Below are positions 24,491 through 34,664 of a DNA stretch of 64,000 nucleotides, in pieces. Below the pieces are notes generated by a model, which did not search any database, was not told the origin of the DNA, and worked only from the letters and a program-made list of their open reading frames with translations. Position numbers and translations under genes: made by a program. Origin of the DNA: Takakia lepidozioides (Eukaryota; Streptophyta; Takakiopsida; Takakiales; Takakiaceae); the NCBI GenBank assembly GCA_030704615.1, contig CM060734.1:5270001-5334000 (forward strand), written 5' to 3'. The stretch's first letter is position 1. Each line of letters starts with the position of its first letter.

Positions 24491-27400
24491 ATGGTAGGCG
24501 CTACTCCTACCTCTGGCACTTCTAAGGTACTGTCTTCTCCTGGCATGCAGCTGCTTCCATGATTGTTTTTGGGCCTGATTTCACCGGGTAGACTACATTT
24601 TTTCCTGGTTTGTGGGTGGTACCCATCCTTGTTTAGTGAGAATAGTGGGTGTTTATGTTGAACCAGTGTAGGTATATGATCCTAAGGAGGTCGGGCATTT
24701 ATCCTTTGGTCTTAAGGGTAAGTTTACATATGTCTCTGGGGTCAACTGAAATAAATGTGGAATTTGAGTGTGGGTAAATGGGATCAGCAACTGGCAAAGC
24801 TGGAAAAGACTGTACAAGCAGGCCATTACTATGATGCACAACAAATGTACAAGACCGTTCATGCCAGGTATACATCTTACTGCCTTGCACCTGTATTACT
24901 GCTATGGTGCCTGCCGGGTACAGTTTTACGCCTTGGTGAAGGGATGTATTTGCTTCAATATGTCAGTCAACATCTCCTGAATTGTGGAGGTCTGTAAAAC
25001 GAAGTGGGTGCCAGTGACTGAAAGTAGTTAACCGGGCAGCCTTTTGTTATCAAGTAGATTCTACAAACCCAGCAGCACCAATGGTAGTACACTGGAAGGC
25101 ACCCCAAGTAGTGTGTTTGCCAGGAATAACCACACTCCAGAGAATTTGTCCCTGCCAGAGGCTCTTGCCTTGGACCCCTGGTTTGGGCAGAAGAGAAGTA
25201 GGTGGGGAGGAAAGGGAGCGTATCTCTAGGATTCTGTAGGTTTCTCTTCCGTAATACAATGGTATGCTGTATTTTCCCTCTGGAACCCAGATATACGGCG
25301 GCCAGAAAGTACACAGATTCTTTGGAGCTCCTGCAATCTGGTGCGATTGTCCAACTCAAACATGGAGAGGTTCTTCCTCACCCTCAATCCAACTTTATGT
25401 TGCTCTTGCACATGCATGTGTCGTACTGACCTGCAGTCACTACCATAATTTTCCCGACTTTTTGCACCTGTGCCTGCTACAGAAATCACCTTACGAGATA
25501 CTATGTGAATGATGAAAAGGGTTTATGGTAGCATACCTCCCCGACTGCATTCTCATGAACCCTCGCTTACACCTATTTCCATTCCCTTTTTGTACAGTGG
25601 GGAGGAAGCTTTAAGCTCTATTCAAAATCCAGCATTGATGTTAAGCCCTCAGTGGAGGAAGTCCTGTTGATATCATCTCCATGCTGGGAGAGCTGTAGTA
25701 CCTGGCTCATTCACCACATTTAATTGATTCTGCTGCCTTCTATGACGAGTAGATCCCAATGGTGTTTCCCAGGTGCCGATGCTTAGAGGATGGATGCAGG
25801 AAGAGCATGGCATGCATGCCTGCATATCAGAGCAACTCTCAACAATCAGTTCTACAAATTTTTGTTCCAGTAGTGATGTACTCGTGTCGCAATGTTTGGA
25901 CTACTTTAATAGTCATCTTAAGAGTAATGTCTACCTTCCCATGGTTGTGGATATTTTCAAACTCTCTGATGTGACTGTAGAGATGGAGATGCTACTGTAA
26001 ACCATGGAAATGATAACATGAAGATTATGGGAATTGCAGGTGACGTGTGGTGTAGAGCTTGGGGTGCTGCTGGTTGACACATTCAGCACTGCTAAAGTTC
26101 CTTATGAAAATGCTATTGGTTAGTGTTTTTCCCTGACTAATTTCATGCCAAGAAAGTTGAGCAGGCCAGCCTGGGGTCATATGTTACGGCTGAACACGAG
26201 TCTTGGTTAGGCACTACTTTACCAGGTTGTTATGTTAGGAACTTGTGACTGCTCTCGAGCTATAGATGTTTAGCCCATACGTGCTAGTCTTTATCTGAAG
26301 ACCTGACAGTTTTCTAGGCAGGTTTAGTTGGGGTCGGCTCAACATCAATTTTGGTACAGAAACTGTAAATGGGCTGAAAATAGTGAAAAATGCTGGACTG
26401 ACAATGTGGAAAGACACGAGTGAAATCTACCCTTGCCTACCAAAAGTTGCCATGCAGTATAATTGGTAAGCGCTGCTGGTAGGTGAACACCATCTGCTAA
26501 GTAACTAACACTTCTACTGGGGCTGCGGCTCAAGATCCTTGTCTTGAGCACTAACAGCCTGATGCTGCAGAGGCCTTGGTAAGTAAAATGTTAATGTTTG
26601 CAATTTGTTGACTTCAAAGGTTGGTCCATCTGCAATCTGAAGTAGGCTGCTGCAACTGAGCCATGAAGTGGGGTATTTTTAAGTCCTGTTAAATTCTAAT
26701 AGCAAATGAAGAGGACAATTTGAAAGATCAGAATGGAAGGGCTTCAATTTGATTGGGTTGAGGTAATCACAGCTTATGAGCAGGATTAACACTTCTCCCA
26801 TTTCCAGATCGTATCAAAGCTATATTCAACGAGTTCCCACGGGTGGCTGCTGTCCATCAGGTGAAAGGGACTAGTGACTCAGACTCAGAAGCATCTGAGG
26901 AGATGGTAGCAGCCAGAACCCGAGTTGAGGGCTGCATCACCTTCTTAAGAGCAGCTCTCAAGTATTTTCTATCCCTTGCCTCGGACCTGCCTATGGGTGG
27001 GGAGCACATCTTTGTGTCGTTTAGGTGTGGGCTTCTGTTCATCTGCCTCCACCATAGCGAAGACCTGTGGGTGTCCTATGGCCGTAATGCAGTTCTTTCT
27101 TCTTTGTTTTCAGGAACATCCTTGAAGTGAAGAATTTTACTTGCAAAACCTGAATTTAGTTTGCTTGTGATGTAGGTGGTCGATTGAGGCTGGAGGACCT
27201 AGCAGGGGAGCACCAGAACTGCATGATATGCTGGCTGACTACATCTGGACGCAGTCACCTGTCCCTGTAGAGCCTACTGCCATTGTCTCTTCTCTCTCTC
27301 TCTGACAGGCTACAGCAAATGTCTTACATTCTCTCTGTGTGACTATTCTCGCTCCCATTAGTTCTTCTGAGATTGTGGAAGCAATTGAACATTTACATGG

Positions 27401-30400
27401 ATATAAAGCTGGTGGACCTGATGGTATTGTCAACGAGCTTATCAAGCACGGTGGCGATCCCGTGATAGAGGCCCTAGTTCTCCTCTCTAACCTTATCTGG
27501 AAGACTGAAATGATCCCCTTTTGCTGGCGACAGGGGGTCATTGTCAATCTATACAAGAAGGGTGACAGAGAAGAACCGGGGAACTACCGTGGCATCACGC
27601 TCCTCAATGCTGTTGGCAAGACATTCTGCAGAGTTATAAGTACTCGTCTCGAGGTTGATCTGGAGTCTAGAGGTTGTTTCCACGAAGGCCAAGCTGGCTT
27701 TCGGCGAAACAGGGGCTGTGTGGATCATATCTTCACTCTAAATCAGATTATCCAGGGAAGGAAAAAAGAAGGGAAACCCACTTATGTTTTTTTCCTGGAT
27801 GTCAAAAAGGCTTATGACACAGTGTGGAGAGATGGCCTATGGTTCCGCCTCTGGTCTTGTGGGATCAAGGGAAAGATGTGGAGAGTTGTCCACAACTTGT
27901 AAGCTCACACCAAAAGCTGTGTCACTGTTAACGGACAGAAGTCCAACTTCTTTGACATAGACCAGGGTGTAGCTCAAGGATGTACTCTCTCCCCTCTGCT
28001 CTTCAATGTTTTTATCAATCAACTCCTCGAGGATGTGGAAAGTGAGGGATTTGGGTTAAGGGTGGGTGATACCACCATACCAGCCCTTATGTTTGCGGAT
28101 GACTTCGCAGGCATAGGGGAGACTCCAACCAATCTCCAGGAGTTGATTGATTGCGCGAAGAGATACTTTGACTTTGGGGGCTAGAGGCTAATGTCAGCAA
28201 ATGTGCAGTGGTAGCATTCAACGACAGAGGAGAGGGAGGAAGTGATCTTAAGTGGCAGTGGGGTAGCCAAGAGATCCCGGTCCTCCCTTCCTACACTTAC
28301 CTGGGCGTTGAGTTTTCCTCCAATTGTAATTGGGATGCACATATCCAGAAAGTTGTTCAAACTGGCAAGGGCAAAGCTCTGGGGCTCACTAAATTTTTCC
28401 ACTGCAGAGGGGTCAACTCTGAGGTTATGAAAACCATGCTTTGCCGCGTTATTAGACCTGCCTTGGAGTACGGATCTGCTATATGGGTTGATAACTCCAA
28501 CCAGGCTAAGTCTCTAGAATCCATTCAAGGGGGGGTGCTTAAGGAGTGTATGTCAGCATGCTCCAAAACAGCCAATGTGGCTGTTCGGGGTGAGTTTGGC
28601 ATTCCGTCCTTAAGCTCCCGACGAGATGAATTCAAGGTCAGATGGTGGGGTCAGCTGCAACATATGCCCAACACGAGATATCCTAAGTTAATCGACTCTA
28701 TATGTTGGAAACAGGACCGCCCTGTCAAACAGGCTGTCCTGGCAGAAGAGAGTAGAAGAGATTCTCAAGGACCTGGACCTGGATCCGCAAGTCTTGACCC
28801 TGCTGGATAAATCTGACTTAGAGGCTGTAGTGTCGGAAGCCATGTCTGTTGCCATGAGATTGTCTGATGAAAATGAAGTTAGGCAGAAAACTTCCCTGAA
28901 CTTGTTTCCAGTCAGTGACATGGGGGAGGACATCTTGGATGACCTCAAGGGTCTACCCACTCTCGGCACTAGACTGAAATTTAAACTCAGGGCAGGAAGC
29001 CTACCTTTGAACAGCAAACAGAAGCAGAGACTGAAGGGAGAGTGCAATTGCCCGTTGTGTGGGCAATCTGAAGACAGTATTCATTTTCTGATACACTGTC
29101 CGGGGTTCTCTCACCAAAGAGACGCTCTCTTCAAATCTATCAAGGGAATTGTGCCTGTACCCCTGTTTACCAACTTTGAAAGTCTCGAGGCTGAGCCGAA
29201 AGCCCAGGCCCTCCTGAGGCCTAGTTTTTGGGCAAATCACACACAGCAGATTGATGCTTGTGTGAAGGGATTTCTAGAGGATATCTGGAAAACCCGGATT
29301 AATTCTATATATCAAGGTAAGTCTTACTACCAACGTCAGCCCCTGACAGAGGTAGGTTCTGTCCCTTTTGTTCCCGCTCAAACTGGGCGCGGGGTCAATG
29401 GCCACAAGGCTACGGCAAACAACGTCTTATGAGTACAATCTGTGTGACTATGGCTATGACTGTGACCTCTGTTCACCAACTTCCAAAATCTCGAGGCTGA
29501 GCCTAAAGCCTGGCCCTGTTGGGGTCTAACTGTCAGGCAGATCACGCAGAACAGCTTGGTGCTTGTGTGAAGGGCTTTCTAGAGGAAATCTGGAAAGACC
29601 GAACAAATTATTTATATCACTACTGGAGTGAGCCCCTCACAAAGGTAGTGTCTGTTCCCTTTTGTTCTGCCCGAAATGGGCGTGGGTCCTATGGCCACAA
29701 GGCTACGGCAAACAACATCTTATGAGTATGTTTGCTGTATGACTAGTTGCAGTCCCGTTCTTCTTCTGCCATATCTGCAGTCTTATATACAGCAATGGAT
29801 GGTTTTTCTTCACCCGTTTGTAAAGCTGTTCGTAAATCTATTTGTGAGGTATCTTGCAAGCTCATTAGGAAAGTTTTCTGGACCATGGCCTGCTTTGTGT
29901 GTGTTTTCAAGATCTGACAAGTAGTACCTGCCAATGAAATTGTTGGCAACAATTGTATGGAAGAGAAATGGAAGAGAAGATGAACTCGCAATATGAGGGT
30001 AGTTGTTCATTCATAATTCTGAACTTGGGTATGCAGGAATTGTGCAAAGCATCTCAACATTTTGTTCGAGGAAGCAGGCCTGATTTATTTGCGAGAGCTG
30101 TCGTTGGGTGTATGAATGAGGTATGAGAAATACAATGTTTGGAGACTCCTTTTTGAACATGTAAAACCTAAATGTGTGTGGGGGTTACACAAGCATTGGC
30201 TCTGGTTATGCCACCAATTTGATTGCACCTAATCCTTAGGTTCCTGAAAAGAGTCCTTATATTGGAGGACTAATCTCGTCCCTCAGGTGAAGGAATAGTC
30301 ATAATCGTGGCTGGGGAAGCTTCACCTGCACATTACTTCAGGTTGTAAGGAGTGTGTCTAATGTGGAATGGATCTGGAAACTGCAGTGTTACCCTGGAGA

Positions 30401-31825
30401 GGCAGATCTTGTGGTGGCACGGGCTGTTTTACAGTATGTCCTCCTGAAGACTATCCGTGAATTGGTCTAATATATGCATATATATTCTGATTCTTGGTAT
30501 GTACAGTGTCAGTGGATGGATGGTGAATACATCTCTTGTCCTGTCCTTGTTCACTGTGGGGTGTGCGGATGCCATATCTTCGGAGGTGGTGATACATTTG
30601 GTGAGGTGGATCTTATAGTCTCTATCCTGTGGTGGATTTTCATCGAGTCTAGACTGGAGAGGAATGTTTGCACTGCTATCTAATACCTTCTTCAAATGGG
30701 GACAGATATTTGTCGCTAGGCAATCTGAGAGATGCAAATCAGCTGTGGGATGGAGTGAAACAGCGCTTGAGTGACTCTCCCTCACAAGAGCTTCCTGATT
30801 CTCCTCTTGTGCATTTCATCAAGTTCCTCCTCCTGACGTGAGTCCACCCTTCGAGTTGTGCCTCCCCCACCCACCCTTCTGATCTTGTGTTGGTTTTGCT
30901 TAGTTGTAATGTTCCTCACGTGAGCATGACACAGAATTGAGAGGGATGCGCTGCCATTGTTTCGGATGCTACGACAAAACTATAAGCCCAGCATTGACCG
31001 GGATCCCACTTTTGATGAGGTACTTGAGGCCAGACTTAAATTTTGTTCAGGCTGTGGCTCCAACTCCGTCCACATTAGTTGTTCTGTCCTGATGACTTTA
31101 CCTTCTATGAGCGTTGTATATCGGGTGAATATTGAGCCTCTCCAGAGGCCTTCACCAGTTTTTGGGATCTGAAATGCAAGCGCTATGGTTCTTCCATGTG
31201 TAGGAGTTATTCTATAAAAATTAATGGAAATGGGAAGATGCAGTATGCCGATACAGCCAAGTGTGAAGGCTGATCAACACGTTAGGGATTTTCCCTATGT
31301 TCTTCTGTCATTATTCCCCAAAAGCATGTCTTTTGAAGGACTAGAGTGTTGGGTGGCCATCAAACTGCTGACTCTGTCCACCCTTTTTGACATCGCTGGG
31401 AGTTGCTTCATACCTGTGCCCAGCAATGGCTGCTCCTCTGTTCTTGTATGAATAGACTAGAGATAAGCTTCATGTAACAATAGTTTCTGTGGGTATCTCA
31501 TTGGCAGTACATGGATGAGATAGGGGAGCATTTCTATGGATTGCAGTGCCGGGGGGGCATGCAAGGCATGCTGGGCGATTTCTTAAAGGTATAATCTTGC
31601 ACAATGCTCTTTGTGCTGTGCTTGTGTGGCTGCAAGACAACTGTCAGGTAGGAGTCCCTTTGTGTGTATCTGCAAGAAAGGCATGATGGTGGCATTCTTA
31701 TAGAAAGCTAGTAGTCAGATAAAGACAGTGGGCACTAAGAGATTATCTCAATGGCAGACTTCCACGAGTGGTTTTGACACAACCTGTTTGTTTTGCTTGT
31801 GCAGATGATTGCAATGGACAGTTGA
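24491..31825 (+). CDS. GET4: GET4 homolog, tail-anchored protein insertion factor
   Basis: Twelve exons join to an unbroken 963-base frame (320 residues): 24491-24526, 24788-24867, 25291-25369, 26040-26118, 26808-26961, 27176-27260, 30037-30120, 30387-30433, 30706-30837, 30935-31019, 31508-31588 and 31805-31825, with GT-AG introns and matching phases. Recognisable blocks are [65 protein letters not shown] and [12 protein letters not shown], in the order and length (about 320) of the alpha-solenoid GET4/TRC35 family. GET4 with its ubiquitin-like partner hands tail-anchored membrane proteins to the GET3 ATPase for delivery to the ER. The first exon is the least certain: exon 2 is preceded by a poor polypyrimidine tract, and an in-frame ATG at 24755 is an alternative start. 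A LINE sits in the intron after 27260. Confidence 0.9.
27300..29735 (+). mobile_element. 5'-truncated LINE in a GET4 intron
   Basis: Same strand as GET4, within the intron 27261-30036. The RT domain starts at [19 protein letters not shown] (about 27370) and runs through [30 protein letters not shown] and the catalytic MFADDFAG box near 28090. The C-terminal part has a [17 protein letters not shown] zinc-knuckle-like motif near 29055-29100 and ends near KATANNVL. There is no endonuclease, so the copy is 5'-truncated as is usual for target-primed insertion. An in-frame TAA at about 27901, a one-base loss near 28180 and a two-base loss near 28735 (relative to the copy at 55428-57284) break it. 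Confidence 0.9.
29455..29728 (+). repeat. second, diverged copy of the LINE 3' end
   Basis: This stretch repeats 29160-29430: both read LFTNF.SLEAE or its diverged form, [22 protein letters not shown]-like and GHKATANN.L before a stop and TATGAGTA. The downstream copy is more diverged and carries internal deletions. It could be a tandem duplication or the remains of an earlier insertion at the same place. Confidence 0.8.
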
Positions 31826-34664
31826 TGTGGAAGAGGCCGATAGGAAGTAGCATAAGCTCATGGCCTTCCCATCCATGTGCAGACCATATATTGTTGATAC
31901 AGCTGTGAGGTGCGAACATGAAAGCTGTCTTAAAATACCCGCAACTTCACATAACCCTGGTGTCTGAGAGGTATTGCGTTCAAAATTGAATCTTGAACCC
32001 CTAGACAGTAGTAACTCCAAGGTGGGAAAAGGTAGACTCCTTACCAATTGACACCAAACCTGACATTCCTGTATCAAGAGCCAGACATAGGACAGGGCTT
32101 ATGGTGTACAAATCCTCTTCCGGGCTCTCAAATTGCCGGAGGTTATTGGTTCATTTGTTCATAGATTTTTGGTGCTACCTCCACTGTTGTGGCCTTATCA
32201 TCACTATGTAGTAAGACTCGTGTGTGTGCAGCGTACTGGTGTAATCCTTGCTCATGTGTGAACAAGGACTAGCTCACAACTCCCAAAACACACATTGTGG
32301 CTCCGCAGTCTTATGATTCAGTGGTTAGGGTTGCCGATTTCAGTTAGGAAAATTTCATTTCTACATCTTAAGGAGGTAGGCTATCCACATTTTGCTGCTG
32401 AGGTTATCAACACTCCCTCATGGATGGAGTAACAACCCTGGTCGGTGAGTCTGTATCGGTTTTGCTTGCAATGACTCCAATTCGCAACTGTAGACTTGAA
32501 GACACCTGAGCTTCACTGGTCAAGTTTTGTTTTTATTGAGGACTTCCTTATGTTTACCTAACAACACCACAGATGAGGCTATCCAACTCTCGACACTGAA
32601 GGATGCCACTAACTCTTAAGTCAAGAAATCCCTCTCCTTTGAAACATGACATCAGGTTTCACCTTTTCATGTAGTATTTGATTCCTGGGCTATGCTCCAA
32701 CTCTCTTGGAGAGCATGTAGCTTTGCAGGCTGAAGCCGAGCACCTGGAAACATTTGTACACACATGAGAGTTCATTTGAAGACATGGAATTCATGAGCAA
32801 AAGAAAGGAGCAAAGGTTACTTCCATGAATTCCCTCTGACCATGGGGTTGCTCACTGGTTAGGTATTGCTGGAGGCTCTCTCTCACTTTGTCATTCTTAG
32901 GGTATGTTGGCCTATGACCATTCAAATAGCGATGGTGAAAAATCTAATGGTGAATTTTTGTCATTTTTATCTCGGGTAAACCTCATAAGGTGTCCCACAT
33001 ATGGGGCAACCTACAAACTTGGAACTACTTGATTTCAAGAATCCTACACAAAGTTGTAGGGTTTCAAAGTCCAACCAATCAGAATGCTTGTATACACCGA
33101 GAGGCCTATGACCAATCAGACTTTTGGGGGGGTTATATCAAATGATTGTTTACCAAGTGGCAAAATGGACAGTCTTGGGACCAGCACTGCATGGTGTTGG
33201 CCTGGTATCTTGAATTGGAAATACCATAAGGTTCCTGGTATGCATTGCTGAATTTTTTTAAGGCAGGTAGGTTTTCCAATAATGCAGTCCCTGATTTTTT
33301 CAAGTATGAATCTGGTATGCATAGAGTGGTTTTCTAAAAAAATCAATCCGGATATGAGCAATGGTATCTGAATGTCAATAACCTAGAAATATGAACTCGG
33401 ATATGGTATTAAAAAAATAATAAATTAAAAATGGTACTAGTATTCAAATTCAAATTCAATATTGAAATGACCATATGAACTATTCAAATGGCCATTTGAA
33501 TATTCAAGAAAACCACAAGGAAACTTGCTCATCTCATCGGATACCAACCCCCATACAATTATACACTGAATCAGAATTGCATCCATAGTGTCTCGCAAAT
33601 GAAGATCAAAGTGTCATTGTTATAATCAAAACAGCTAGTATATGCCCCTAGCCTTAAATCTCTCCTCTACACAAAGTACCCTAGTCATCATCCTCAAAGA
33701 ATTGAACCCGAAGCTGCCAAAAAAGGTGCTCATAAACACATATAGCCCTGCATCCATAATGTCTATATGTGCATATTAACATGATACCTGAACAGACTTG
33801 TAGTGACGAGTCGAGCTCTGGTAGGGGGCGGGGAAAGGAGAACCCTAACCGCCGTCCGTTAGGGATTGGGGGGCCGCCAGGGAACTCGAGAACCTTCTGG
33901 TAGGGTACTACAAACGGGTCCCCCGCAATGGCCGCACAGGCCAGCACGTAACAGGATATCGTAAATTTTCATCTCACATATTTCATTCTACTTACATCCA
34001 TGGGTTTTCTGGGAACTAATCGCGGCAATTGCTACGATGAAGAGAAACCGAGCATGTCTGAAGGAAGGAGCTCCGTGGAATCAATGACATCGAAGTTTGG
34101 GGGGGGCAGCAAAGAATGGAAGAGGTAAGCTTATTGTGGGGGACCTCTTTTGGGTAAGTCATTGCACCCTCATGCCAGTTTTTCCAAAACTATGGAAGCC
34201 AGTCTATTGAGTAGCGTGTCGTGCGCATACATATCGCTACACAACTACATCGCTGTCCAAAACCACACAACACATGTGCACACCACACACTAGTATACCA
34301 CTAGTCTACCACTAGTCCAGCCACTAAGCCAACCACTAGGCTACAACTAGTCAGTCACTAGGCTGCCACTACGCTGCCCACTATGGCAGTCACTAGTCCA
34401 CACAATCGTCCCCCTAGCTGGTGCTTAGGTCCCTCTAAGTCCAGGTAGCCACAAGATGTGATAGTGACCATAGCTTCACTAAGTCCTCCACCACTATCCC
34501 TACTACACTCAAACTCGATAGATCAAGAGGCCGGGTGCAAGAGTTGCCCCATCGTTAGTCGCCGTCTTGCAACCTGTGAACTTGAGCTTGGGATCTCATG
34601 TATTGACTCCTATGAGCTTGGCCTCCCATGTCTTGTTAGCTGCCTCCAGTCATGTCCACTGCCA
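31826..34664. other. region without recognisable gene
   Basis: No exon or transposon protein that I can name. It has an AT-rich stretch with TTCAAATTCAAATT at 33400-33510, a GC-rich patch at 33810-33950 and short CCACTAG-type repeats at about 34285-34400. The end near 34665 is where the 3' untranslated part and 3' LTR of the minus-strand gypsy element would be expected, but no LTR copy is visible. Confidence 0.5.

Noticed and set aside
32310-32380. A further tRNA-like segment (GATTCAGTGGTTAGGG)
   Set aside because: Only a weak A box; no B box at a suitable distance.
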